This document shows, one piece after another, positions 12,501 through 23,620 of a stretch of 64,000 bases of DNA. Every line of letters begins with the position of its first letter. Positions within the stretch are counted from its first letter, which is position 1. The notes beneath the pieces were generated by a model, which saw only the letters and a program-made list of their open reading frames with translations, did not search any database and was not told where the DNA came from. Both the position numbers and the translations under genes were made by a program. Source of the stretch: Brachypodium distachyon (Eukaryota; Streptophyta; Magnoliopsida; Poales; Poaceae); contig NC_016134.3 of assembly GCF_000005505.3 (NCBI RefSeq), positions 24,069,584 through 24,133,583 of the forward strand, given 5' to 3'.

Positions 12501-13690
12501 CTCGTCTCGTCCATCGTAGACACCGGCAGCCCCCCGCTGCCACCCGCAAATATTCCTGTACGTGTAGCGGGGGCAAAAGAAGAAGCACAACGCGCGATCC
12601 TGCACGGCGCTGGACTCTGGACTGGACAGCTGCTAGTTTAGTTCAGTTCCTTGGTTGGAGGTTTTTGTGTTCATTTTTGTTTTTTCTATGGGGTTTTTTA
12701 ATTTGCTTGGAGTTGCGGAGACTTGGAGGAGGAGTTTTTTCTATGGGGTTAGCTGCCATCGGTCGAACTACGGTTGAGTCCGCATGATACGCGCGCGCTG
12801 TTAAGGTCAACCCTGGGTTGGCTGTCGTAGGTATCCTACCGTTTGAGTCTGTATGAACATATGTCTTTTTTTTTTAAAGCAGAGTCTTAGCTTCTGGCGC
12901 AGCAAAATAACGGATGCCTCCTTGGACACACCACATGGCAGGCCTTTAAGTGCTTTGACGGGAATCCAAGCTTTTCATTTCTATTGAGTATCGCAATCAG
13001 CAAGGGTTCGAAGCAAGAGTTTATTCTAAAAACGAGGACGATCGAAGCACGCACGTCCTGCACGCAACAAGCACGTTGGCATCGACGGTGAGGACGCATC
13101 TGACAGTACTAGTAGTGCGTTTTTATTCCACCGATTCAGCTGCCACAGCTTATTCGATTATGTACAAATCGATGGAACAAAGCGAGTTAGGACTTTACAC
13201 CTGTCTCAAGGACAAAGCCGCGTTTCCTTGTGATGGGGGCCAGGCCAGGCAAGTCGAATCGAATCGAATCAATCATGTGCATCATGCACGCCAACTGACG
13301 GCGGTGCTACCAGTTTCAGACCGTCTTCTGAAAAAAGATCGTACGGAGTAGTAATCCATTTATACTCTTTGCATTGAAGTCAGAAAGATCCTGGCTGGCT
13401 GAACCGCTCGGCTAGCATTAAACTGTCTCCCCTGGATGATTCCCCTGCCAACACCGAACGCCCAACGAGGCCTGGTGTTTATTAGCAAGGAAAATCCCTG
13501 ATCAACGAGTCAAAACAAGCTCACACGTACGGCCAGTGGTATCATGCTGACGGGGATACCACGGCCGCACCGTCGAGCCGGAGACCACAGTAGGCGCCAC
13601 TATCTGACTTCCGTTTACCCTTGATCATTTTCATTTGTCTACCGGTTCAGACCCATAATAAAGCTATGATATTTTCTGGCACATGAGATT
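9541..13690. other. intergenic, no gene recognised
   Basis: About 4.1 kb hold no recognisable coding region, RNA gene or terminal repeat. Short GC-rich patches occur near 11520-11700 and 12400-12620. Their open frames are short or unlike known domains. Purine and pyrimidine runs are scattered through it, including GAGAGAGAGAGA near 10614 and a T9 run near 12869. Confidence 0.5.
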
Positions 13691-14250
13691 TGGGCACATG
13701 TTTTTTAGAGCGAAAGGCCCCCGCCCTGTTCCACTTTCATTGAAAATGAAACAACCATCCTTACAGTGTTTGCTCAGATCACAGCATATTGCAGAGCGAA
13801 AACCATTCAACACCCGAACAGGGTACCAGCATACTACCGAGGTCACAGCAAGCTATTACAAAAACCTTCTAGTAAAGTCAGCCCAGCAAAACACAAAAAA
13901 CGTCGACCAAACTACAGATAACAGAAAACACAGAAGGTAGCAGGCGCTCCAGTAGTTCAGTCGATCAATTGACGAGCGCACAATGCTTGAGGCGTCCCCG
14001 GACCTGCCAAGAGTGTTCTCCTTTTCTTCAGCAGGCAGGATCTGGGGAGCTTCCGAGATCTTGTTCTCCGGGAGATTTAAGAAGGCTTCCATAGCAGCAA
14101 CTTTCTTTTTTGGAGAGAGGATCGACCAGCGCCTCAACAAGCGAAAGAGCCTGTGCCATATCACCTGCAATCCAGACCATTTCACACGTCCAAAATGAAG
14201 GTCGTTACGGAACTTCCACATAGTCCACATAAAAGCGGAGGACACCATAT
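13691..14250 (-). mobile_element. 5'-truncated LINE 3' fragment
   Basis: Read on the minus strand, this segment encodes the C-terminal tail of a LINE ORF2. The conserved block SAFMWTMWKFRNDLHFG lies near 14190-14240. It corresponds to the WxIWKxRNxxxF motif seen downstream of the zinc-binding region in grass LINEs. A 3' UTR follows towards lower coordinates and ends in a T-run at 13700-13706, which is the poly(A) tail on the other strand. No reverse transcriptase is present, so this is a dead 5'-truncated insertion. Confidence 0.65.
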
Positions 14251-14251
14251 T

Positions 14252-14354
14252 GAGAACAGGCAGTTTGCATTTTCAACAGCCTGGTAAGGTCATATGCAAA
14301 GTTGAGTCATCGTGGTCTGTTGGACAATCAGAGAACAGGCAGTTTGCATTTCCA
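14252..14354. repeat. short direct repeat pair
   Basis: GAGAACAGGCAGTTTGCATT occurs at 14252 and again at 14332, 80 bases apart. The first copy abuts the truncated end of the minus-strand LINE fragment. A small tandem duplication or filler DNA at the insertion junction would explain it. Confidence 0.6.
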
Positions 14355-15030
14355 CTGCTAAAAAATAAACCAGTTGCCGGCCTAGCCTGCCTGTGCGTGT
14401 GCGCAGCTGGCCTCGAGCTATCATCATCGGACAATATCTTTCTCTCTACTAAAGGGCGGAGAAATCCCTCGTTGATTGAAGCGGCCACGTCGCCGTTGTG
14501 AGTTTTTCCATTTTCGCTTGGTCCGTGGGCCGTTGGGCTTTGGAGTTGTTTGATGGTCTTTTGTTGCTCTGGCTTTTTTCGGTGTGTTCTAGAATCCTCC
14601 CGTACGATCGCAATAAAAAAACCTCCTGTACGGGATTCGGTGGGGGTCGTCGTGATTTTGCGAGTGCTGCTGGAGTTCTCCCGCCGCCTTTGGTTGTTTG
14701 TATATGTGTACACAAAAAACATGAACATGTATATGTGTACACGGTTTCAGATATTTTTGCCACTTCTTAACCCATACTTTTACCAATTTAATTAATAATT
14801 TTGCTTTTGGGTTTATTCCACAGGAGTCTTTATGGCTAATTCAAGGTTGCAGCTTGCTCCATCATTATCACGTACGTAAAAACTCTGGAATCGGGAAGCA
14901 ACAAATAGAAACATCATATCTGACAATATGTTTACAGACGCCTCACACGTGTTGCGCACGCAACCTCTCTACTCTTCCTTTCCATTGTAATTTCTCTATT
15001 TTCCTCTGAATTCTCAGTTAACTCCTAATC
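14355..15030. other. intergenic, nothing recognised
   Basis: I see no gene here. A TATATGTGTACAC motif is repeated twice near 14701-14741. Short open frames on both strands lack domains. Confidence 0.4.
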
Positions 15031-16340
15031 TCCTATTGATTTGAGGGTGTAGTAGCTTGAGGAGAGAAGATGATGAAAGATCGGTATGGTCGATTAGGGG
15101 AGGGATAGGCGACTAACAAATTTTACGTTTTCTTTTTCTATTCTTGAAAGATACAAACACTTGATACTAGGGTTTACAAGATTCTCTAAAGGGAATGCAA
15201 CCCTAGTATGAAATGCAATAGCCGAAGCAAAGTATAGACAATGAAGCAAACCAAGTAAGTAAAGGGGCAAGAATGATACCACACGGGAAGACGAAGATTT
15301 CACCGGAATTCCACCTATTGGGATCGGTCCACGTCTCCGTTTGGGGAGTGCTCTACCACAAAGGTAGAGACGACACAAAGGCTCACTCTATTATCCAACT
15401 CACCACGCCACAAAGATGGGATGAGCTCTCACAACACTACAAAGGCGAGGTGAGTTCCACTAATGGCTTCCTTGAAGGCGAACTCCAAACCTTTACAAAC
15501 AAGGGGAAGGGCACGAATTCACAACTAAATTGGAGGCTCCTTTCCAAATCCTCAAGCACCTTCTCACAAGATTGGAGTGCTTGAAAAGACACCTTCCGGT
15601 TAGGGATCCCAAAATCCCAAGAGTAACAAAATCCACCAAGGAAAACGAGTGAAATCAACTTTTGATTTGGTGAAACCCTAGATCGAGCTCTTCTCAACCC
15701 TTCCTCAAAGTATTGGCTTGGGGGATGCACTAGGGAGAGAGATCTCGAGATTTGAAGCTCTTGGTGTTCATGAGTGGGAGAATGGGGATGAACATGGTGT
15801 GCTCGGGCTAAGAAACCCGTTGGGGACGAAGCCCCTTTTATACCCCATCGAAATCCAACCGTTAGGACACATTTCAGTTACACCAGTACCAGGGCGGTAG
15901 TAGACCGGAAGTTCTAGGGGGTAGAACTTCCGCCCTGCTACCGGTCTTCCAGTAGCGTTTCAGTACCTGACCGGTACTAGGGCAGAACTTCCGGCCACCG
16001 GAACCTCCGGCTATTTAAGCGGTAGTACCGGCTATCCTGAAAATGTATGTCAGGCTTAGCGGGATAAAAACAACTCTCAACTTAAAACTGGTTTTAGGCT
16101 TTATGTGGGTGCAATTTAGTAGATTTGTGTACGTGAAGTTGATTCACACAAAGCGTCCCCAAATGGACTCCCTCTTTATAGTACGGATTTTCCTACGGCT
16201 CACTAAAACAAAAGGCCGTAAATCCTTATACTCTTCTTTCCTTTTTGAGGGCGATGAATCGTGTCACAACACTAGTTATAAATCTGAAAACACTAGGCGC
16301 ACGATTAGTCCACAAGTTATGTTGTCATCTAGTATTATAT
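15030..16340. repeat. possible LTR-retrotransposon-derived segment (family unassigned)
   Basis: The stretch has the look of a decayed grass LTR: no coding capacity, and clustered palindromic GGAAGTTC / GAACTTCCGG motifs at 15905-16010 like those in the Copia LTRs at 43.3 and 51.1 kb. No matching partner LTR, primer site or polypurine tract was found. The boundaries and the assignment are therefore weak, and it might be part of a solo LTR. Confidence 0.3.
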
Positions 16341-16482
16341 ACTAAAAGTACATGACGGAGCAACCAGAGAAAAGACAGAAGGCTAGAAAATCCCACAAAA
16401 AAGCAAAACATCTGGCTGTTCATTGCATGGGCCCATGTTATTAACATACAATTAACGGTTGAGATCCAGGAGAACGAAACTA

Positions 16483-16595
16483 CTCCCTCTGATCCTAAAT
16501 TCATGACTTAAATTTTCCCAAATATGGATGTATCTATTCTTAAAAAGCGTCTAGATACATGTAATATTTCGACAACAATTTAGGATCGGAGGGAA
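16483..16595. mobile_element. Stowaway MITE (113 bp)
   Basis: The ends CTCCCTCTGATCCTAAATT and AATTTAGGATCGGAGGGAA are inverted copies flanked by TA on both sides (16481-16482 and 16596-16597). This is the hallmark of Tc1/Mariner-derived Stowaway elements. The internal CATGTAATATTTCGA motif also recurs in other Stowaway copies in this window. Confidence 0.9.
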
Positions 16596-16599
16596 TACG

Positions 16600-18700
16600 A
16601 CAATGCTGCCAAGCGAGCCTCAGCCGTCAGCAGAGCACGTTGTGTGGCCGTCCGATCCTGCTCTGAGAACGATCCTGCTCCCTGCTCAGCCCTAGGCACA
16701 TGGGCCCTGGCCTTCTCCCTTACCTCCAGACTCCCGAGCCGTTCCTTTCTTCCTCCCCACCACCACCGCCGCGCGCCCTAGACATCCACGCACGCCATTA
16801 CCAGCTGCATCTGAACAACCCCGTGCGATTTCCGTCTCGATCGGTCTATCCCCATCTCAACTGGTCAAGTTCTTGCCCTCGCATGAGAGAGAACCGTAAA
16901 GTGCTCAGCCAGCGTTTGCGGTGAGAAAAAAAATCGATCTACTGTTTCTGTCTCAAGTTTTTAATTTATGCTAATGTGCTTTCCTTCAGAAATTAGATAT
17001 GGTCAGATTGTGGTTATGTGTTGCAGACTTGCAGTAGATGTTGGCTGCTTGATGTATGCTAGCAAATAATGGTTTCTGAAAACAAATTAATCTGCTCTTT
17101 TATTCACAAAATATGTAAATGATTGTTGGTGTCTTTCTTGAAGAACACTTGAGATACAATATTTTGGAGAGAGAGAATCGCATACTAAGTTTCTTCTATA
17201 CTTTTCTATATGTACGATGTAGTTCCCTATCCCCTTACTTTCATTTTCTAGAGTTATTTGTAGGAAACGACATCAAAAATCATTGGTAGGTACTTGTGCA
17301 ATTCCTTTATTGCGGTTCAGGCAATCTTAATTCTTGAACATTTTTCTGGCTGGAACAATCCGCATTAGTTGTACAGCAAATGTCAGAAGCTAAACATTGA
17401 AGGTTCACTGAGTCCGCGATTCATCTCTTGATTCGCTGCCCCTTTGCAAAAAAACAGGTTTGGCTGCAGCTTAGAGCGATAAAAAATTATGAGATCAATT
17501 TGGCTGCTACGTACAGCTGTTTAAGGTTGGTGGGGAAGAGATAACATATATATGTAAACTCCATTTTATTTTGTACTCCGTATTGCATTTCTTTTGTTCA
17601 GACTCTATAATGGCATCAGAACACCTAAACTTTGAGTGATCTTCAGCAGACAAAATTCAGTTAACCCGTGAAATGGTTTTCTGAGTCTATATGTCCCTTC
17701 GTTGCTTTGTGAATACATAAAAGCAAGGATCATCTTATTTCTTATATAGAACATTCATGGTTTGGCATTAGAAGAGAACTTTCATGTGTTGTCATCTTTA
17801 TTGACAACCTGGTTTGTCCAAGTTTTTTACCTGTTCCAATTTGATCTGAAGCTTTATTTGCATAGTATTTTAGCATAAAAGTTCGCACTTAATTACCTTT
17901 TTGTCCAGCTAAGTCTACAGATACAATAGAATGAATGAGTACTCAAGACTGGATCATGCGATCACGGTGTACTTTCATCATACTTTGTGGTAACTTCCTG
18001 CAAGTTGTACACAGCGGAAACGGAGCCCTTTGATTCTTTGAATTCCTATATTTTTCCATGACATATGTATTATATTGTCAAGATGTTTACTCCAGCTCTG
18101 TGTTGTTCAGGTGTGAGGAGCTGGTAATTCCTTTACCGAGGCTTTTTAAAAATATAGGGTTGCCTGTTGCCCCCAGTCCCATTTTATTAATGAGACTAAA
18201 AGTAAGAATCCCAGGTTCATTCCTTTCCCAAGTCTTTTGAAATTATGGACTGGCTGTAAGCTTCCATTACTCTACGACATTGTATAATAAACTTTAGTCT
18301 TAGAAGTGAGATTGCTACAATTAAGATCAATTTCACGGGAATAATTGGTATGTGGCACAAATGACTTCTGATATTGAATCAAAGCAATGTATTCAGGTTG
18401 ATACTGTATCTTTGCATAAATTTACGCATTCATGTGACGTTTTTAAATTATGCATTCCAATCCAATTTGGCTATATGTGCGATGGAAGCATCTTTCTAAT
18501 ATATGTTTTCTCTCTATATATATTTGGCTGTTAGTTCATTTTTTTTTGTTAGTGACTAATTTGTTGGATGTTGCTATCTATCAGAGACATCTCTCATGTT
18601 CCACGCTAAAATGCAGAACTTTAGTTAGCACTTCCAATTGTTGCGCGGGCCACTCTGCTAGTTAACACCAAAACTCATTAGGGATCGAAATGCTCTTTCA
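16600..18700 (+). other. possible non-coding transcription unit or gene remnant
   Basis: Bases 16690-16920 have the composition of a grass 5' exon: CT-rich, then GC-rich, with a CCACCACCACCGCCGCGCGCC run. They end in GCG|GTGAGA, which resembles a splice donor. The next 1.8 kb are T-rich and intron-like, with acceptor-like TTGCAG at 17022. A 74-codon ATG frame at 16700-16924 has no recognised domain, and no coding exon was found downstream. It could be a long non-coding RNA, a pseudogene 5' end or coincidence. Confidence 0.2.
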
Positions 18701-20305
18701 GATGAGCTTAAGGCTATATAGTAAGAATAATATGTTGCAGATGGATACATATTGAGAAAGATGAGCACATTGATGGTTTTGAGAGGCATAGCTCATACCA
18801 GCTAGCATTTGTTTCTTTTCGAGTGCCTACCATTCATACATGTCTTTGATATCATTCTAGTAGTGCTAATTTTAAGCTCACCCCACACTAAGATGTGTCA
18901 AGAAGATATTTACATGGTTTGCATAAAAGATTAAAGCTAAAACATGATAGATATGCTTAATCAGCCCCCTCCACACAATATGCGTAGGATTAGCCCCCCT
19001 CTAATCCAATTTCGAGATCCGCCACTGATGATATGTGCACATGTTCTGTAGAGTTTCAGTTATTTCCGTTGTCAACTGACTTCTGGATGTGCTGGGTTCG
19101 GCATGCAGCTCTCTCTCTCTCTCTGAATCCTACTAAATGCATTGAACCACAATCCTACTACATGCCAAGCAGCCAAAAAGAAATGTAAATAACGAGAGTT
19201 GAGAACCCATATTTATAGGATTACAACGTCGTTGAATTATTGCAAGTAGAATCTATACAAACCCTACATCTATAAATATCTTTAGAATACTCCACACAAA
19301 TATCTTAGTTCGTAATTTACCATGAAAAATTGTTCTAGTGTATTCCATGGTAAATTTCTCCATCTTCAAGCATACCCCACAAGCCTTCAAAAATGTACTA
19401 TTTTTCAATCTTCTCTACAGAGCCTCATTGTAAAAATCTTCTCTTGTAATTCTCCAAAGTATCTTGGAACATTTTGCTTTTTTCAACACCCCCCCCCCCT
19501 TGATGCATACTTGTTTCATGAATCATCTTGTTGATGCTCGCCTTGGTCTTGTGAGCTCTTCCATTCCGTAGTTTATGTTGGGGAACGTAGTGCCAAGTAC
19601 AAATTTTCTTACACACGAGATGTTGTTCTGAAGCTCTCTTCTCGGGAAATCAAACAGTGAAAACGAATTTACATTTCTTATTGGCGTGAGATAACCAACC
19701 GTGCATGTATCTAAGACGAACCAAAACAGAAAAAAATCACGAAAAAAGAAAGCCATTGAAACATTGGTAAAACAGAACGGATAATATACAAAAGGCTTCA
19801 TTTAACTGCGTAGCAAAGCGCGTTTTCCCTTCTGGTTGTCATTTATTCTTAACCAAGCTCGCCGGTCGCCACGCAGCCACTTGGCGATAGTAATAATAAT
19901 TAACAGTAAACCGATCGTTGGGTTGCGTCAGTGTATATGTGATGTGAGCCGTGGTTGCCTTGCCTGCAACAATCAGGCTCTGCGCATCGACCTGAAGCCT
20001 TTTGACAAGTTGCATTAGCCTCTCGTGATCGGATTAGGCAGGGGTAATTATCCATCGTGGCGTCACAAACCGTGACCTCATGGGTTATGGATGTGGCATA
20101 ATTTGCCTCTCATTTTCATGACTCGGTCCGTGCGTGGCAGGAGCTAGCACCTGGCCGGCTAGCCGGCTAGCTGAAACCCCACAAACGAGTCGGTGCAATT
20201 GATAGCGCCACTTTATTTACACATTTTTTTCTGTGTTGAGTAAGATCCGTCTGTCAAGAGCCCAAGATTATGTGGGTACGTTTCGTGTCGATCCGAAGGG
20301 AGCAA
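18700..20305. other. intergenic, simple repeats only
   Basis: No gene is seen. Simple tracts include (CT)7 near 19110 and a C10 run at 19490-19499. A palindromic GGCCGGCTAGCCGGCTAGC block lies near 20153. Short frames on both strands show no domain. Confidence 0.45.
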
Positions 20306-20537
20306 GTTTGCCACATTAAACTCAAGGACATCCTCTCCGTAGTTTTAATTCTCCTTTGCTTCATCTTCATCTTGGTCAGACTTCTCCTCTGTCAAGATTT
20401 GGTGGACGGAGGGTATCTCTCCTCGGCTCGTACGCTGGGTAAGCCGCGTGCTAAGGCCACGGCGTCGTTAATTCTACTCACCATGTGGGAGATTTGGAAG
20501 AAACAGAACACGCGGATTTTTCAACACAAGCTTCTTC

Positions 20538-21861
20538 TGTTGGGAATATGCCCTAGAGGCAATCATGTATGATGTAATTCCCAATGTATTCATAAAGATT
20601 ATTAAGTTGTCCTTGTTTGAACATCTGATATGTATCATTGAATATGTGATTTGATTGTGGAACTATGTATTCATGTTGTTCATACTAAATTGTCCGTAGT
20701 CATTGAGGTTGTGCTGGACACATAACCTAGACTAATGTGAAAGTTGGCTGATGACTCGGTTCCACTTGTCATGTGCATGGTGTGTCATTCCAGCTTACAC
20801 GGACTCGGCTAAAGAGTTTAGCGAGTCGGACTGACCCATATTGAGATGCAACGAGTAGGTCGTCATTTGCATGTCTCAATCAATGTAATCCTTAGACCTG
20901 AGGTTATCGCACAATCCGAGTTGTGGATCACCAACTTAGGTTCTGTCAAACGTTGTTCCGTAACAGGGCAGTTATAAAGGCAGAGTTCGGGTTAACTGAG
21001 AATCAAGCTGTGTGATGTGGATAACCAAGATGGGATTTTGCCCCTCCGACTGGAGAGATATTCTCTGGGCCCTCTCGAGTGATATGATTCGGGAAGCATG
21101 GCCATGCACGACTCGGTTAACTGTTAACCGGGTCGATCGACTAAGAGTTAGTCGGATGAATCGTATATCACAGATCGAGAAGAGAGTTGAACTATTAAAG
21201 GGATGACGATTAATCGCCTACAGTTCGACAAGGTATATCGTGAGGCAAAAGGGACTAAGACGTATGTCACATTGGAAGGTACGTCGTCATGACTCGATGG
21301 TACTTGGGAGTCGGCACGTTCTGCTAGGAGCCGCTACCGATTGATCGATTGGAGTCGGACTCCAATCGTGTCCAAGTCGCCATGAGCCTGCGGGGTCACA
21401 CACTTAAAAGCGGGAGCAAGTATTTGGTCGGGTTGGACCCAAACCGGAAATGGGCTGACAATGCGAGTTGGACTCGCAGAGTGGAAGGGCCACAAGTGCT
21501 GGAGCCCACTTCCACTCGGTATATAAGCAGGGGCGTGGGATGCCTAAGGTGCACGGTTCGCCACTCTCATGCGTTGAGAACCCTAGCCCCATTCAGTCCA
21601 ACCGTCGCACCGGACCTAGCAGTCCGCCGCCGGAGCTCCTCCTCGCACGTGTGGATACCGGCAGAGGTGCTGTACGTTCAGCACTTCGACGATCGCGGGA
21701 TCGGATCGGCTAGATCGGATCGAGGGACTGCACTGCATCAAGGCGCTGCATCGATAATCCGCAACTGCGCGTCTAGTGGTAATCCTCGTGGCCTTCTACC
21801 TCGGCTAGATCTTGGGAGTTCGCGTAGGAAAAGTTTTGTTCGGTCTCTACGCGCCCCTTCA
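20538..21861 (+). repeat. LTR of the Copia-type element (1324 bp)
   Basis: The LTR has the expected TG...CA ends and sits directly against a Met-tRNA primer site. It contains repeated GACTCGG / ACTCGGTTAACT motifs. A likely promoter is the TATATAAGC at 21520-21528, with GC-rich transcribed leader sequence after it. If read, it would drive transcription rightwards into the leftover LINE 3' end. Confidence 0.8.
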
Positions 21862-22353
21862 GTGGTATCAGAGCGGTAGCTTCTGGTATTAGGCCCTTGA
21901 TCGCGCATATGTGATATGCAGTAGGCATTAGATTGGATCTAGTTGCTGTTTTAGTGGTCGGTCTATGAGATAGATCGGTTTTGTACAAGGTTGATTGGAT
22001 CAATCATACTCGGGGAAATGGATGATCTGTTGTCCGTGATCATACTGCTAAGGTCGTGGAACGACATACCCCTATCGGTCGGTTTCCGCCATTCGGTCTC
22101 TACACGCGCCTTCAGTGGTATCAGAGCGGTAGCTTCTGGTATTAGGCCCTTGATCGCGCATATGTGATATGCAGTAGGCATTAGATTGGATCTAGTTGCT
22201 GTTTTGGTGGTCGGTCTATGAGATAGATCGGTTTTGTACAAGGTTGATTGGATCAATCATACTCGGGGAAATGGATGATCTGTTGTCCGTGATCATACTG
22301 CTAAGGTCGTGGAACGACATACCCCTACCGGTCGATCTCTACACGCCCCTTCA
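21862..22353 (+). repeat. tandem duplication of primer-site / leader region
   Basis: Two copies about 253 bases long (about 21841-22093 and 22094-22340) each begin with the last ~20 bases of the LTR and a TGGTATCAGAGC primer site. They differ at few positions by eye. The array is closed by another LTR tail at 22334-22353. Confidence 0.88.
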
Positions 22354-22794
22354 TCTTCGTCCGTCCGCGTTGCTCATTCTCATCAAGGAGGAAGCTGCCC
22401 TTTGGATTCTGGCGGGCGCTGGTTTAGGAGAGTTAGTTTCTGGATCAGATGATGTACCTTAATTTTATTTTTTAGTTCTCTTGTCTAGACCGACCACCCC
22501 CCCCCCCCCCCCGGCTGTCGTTTGTGTTTCTGTAATGTGTGCTTTCTCCGGGGTTGATTCTCTCAACCCTTCTATTAGTTCGCTAGGACTGTTTTGTAAA
22601 AAAAAATTGCCACATTAAACTCAAGGACGTCCTCCGCGTAGTCACGCCTGTAATTCCCGGCTGTCAAATAACAGCTGGTTTGGGTGGTGTGCTAGGTTTA
22701 GGTCCAATGTAGTATGAGTTGGCTTTTAATTTTTTTTAAGAAATTCAATATTGGATGCTGAAACTGTTTTTTCTATGTACAACACTCTGCAATA

Positions 22795-22832
22795 TTATAT
22801 ATATATATATATATAGACACACGCGCGCGCGC
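22795..22832. repeat. (TA)n-(CG)n microsatellite
   Basis: An alternating TA run (about 22795-22816) passes into ACACACGCGCGCGCGC. It is simple sequence with no coding role evident. Confidence 0.9.
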
Positions 22833-23091
22833 ATGGGGGCTGGATGCATCGACCAATGCTGAAATCGGAGGGTTGCCAGGCACAGGCCAACGGGAGTTCC
22901 ACTCGTGCAGCCGAACCAGGACCCAATTTTTTTTGGATATGGATCAGCCCCTGAGTGCATATTTTGGCACCTCATTAGCCGAACTACTTATCAGATCGCA
23001 GACACAACGCGGCAAAAAGGCTCGTTTTTTCTGCTCGACAAGAAGTTTCTCAGAGACAAGGGCCCTTTGATTCAAAGGATCTTCCGATTAA

Positions 23092-23466
23092 GGGCCCTTT
23101 TGATTCAAAGGAATTTCATAAGAAATTCGGAGGGTTCTATTCCTAAGGAATTTTTCCTTTATATCTTGTTTAATTTGCAGGATTTGAAACCATAGGAACA
23201 TTTTCTATGGACTAATTTGCATGCAATTCCAAAGGAAAGTTTTCATGTGATCCAACCTCATGGAAAATTTCCTTTGTCTTTATGACAATAATGAGTAGCA
23301 CATAATTCTTTAAGCAAATACTGTATTTTTCCTGTGGTGCAATCAAACAACTTCTACTATACATTCCTGTATTTTGAATTTTCATAGAATTCAACATGCC
23401 ATGACATTAAAATTCTATGTTTTTCCTATTCACGTGTTTTTGAAATCCTGCGAATCAAAGAGGCCC
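23092..23466. mobile_element. Tourist/Harbinger-type MITE (375 bp)
   Basis: The left end GGGCCCTTTTGATTCAAAGG and the right end, read in reverse, GGGCCTCTTTGATTCGCAGG are terminal inverted repeats. TAA flanks both sides (23089-23091 and 23467-23469), which is typical of PIF/Harbinger insertions. The interior is AT-rich and non-coding. A second partial copy of the left end lies just outside at 23060-23080. Confidence 0.8.
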
Positions 23467-23481
23467 TAACTATAATGTACA

Positions 23482-23620
23482 TGTAACGACTTCGAGGCTG
23501 GTGCGCTTAAAGCTTTGTCACCCCTGTTGGCGAGAGCCAAGATCCCATGGCACGAAGATTCACATTTTTAAGGCCACCACCCTGGCTTCCTCCAATGTAT
23601 CTAGTGGTATCAGACATGGT
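23482..23620 (+). mobile_element. candidate TRIM/SMART-like small LTR remnant
   Basis: A TGTAACGAC start at 23482 is followed about 120 bases later by TGGTATCAGA (23605-23614), the Met-tRNA primer-site motif. That arrangement fits a very small LTR element. No second LTR copy was found downstream, and the proposed LTR does not end in CA, so the call is tentative. Confidence 0.3.

Larger units (their letters stand above)
20538..22353 (+). mobile_element. rearranged Copia LTR element (LTR plus duplicated primer-site region)
   Basis: A complete LTR (20538-21861) starts TGTTGGGAATATGCCCTAGA and ends CCCCTTCA. A primer-binding site TGGTATCAGAGC, complementary to initiator Met-tRNA, follows at 21863. 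The leader region then repeats in tandem with a 253-base period: a second LTR tail and primer site occur at 22094-22127. The element stops at a third copy of the LTR tail ending at 22353. TCTTC flanks both ends (20533-20537 and 22354-22358) as a 5-base target duplication. There is no gag or pol, and the 3' LTR is reduced to about 20 bases. The start matches the style of Triticeae BARE/Angela-related Copia LTRs. Confidence 0.85.
20308..22641 (+). mobile_element. 5'-truncated LINE with 35-bp target duplication, split by an LTR element
   Basis: The same 35-base sequence, with three differences, lies at 20308-20342 and 22607-22641 and fits a target-site duplication. Between the copies is the C-terminal tail of a LINE ORF2: LILLTMWEIWKKQNTRIF near 20470-20522, then IKEEAALWILAGA near 22380-22420. 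A 3' UTR and an A-tail at 22598-22606 follow. Without the nested LTR element, only about 440 bases of LINE remain, so this is a severely 5'-truncated insertion. A run of 17 or so C bases at 22494-22512 lies in its 3' UTR. Confidence 0.85.

Noticed and set aside
12404..12787. 127-codon frame in a GC-rich patch
   Set aside because: No ATG-led gene structure or domain; composition alone explains it.
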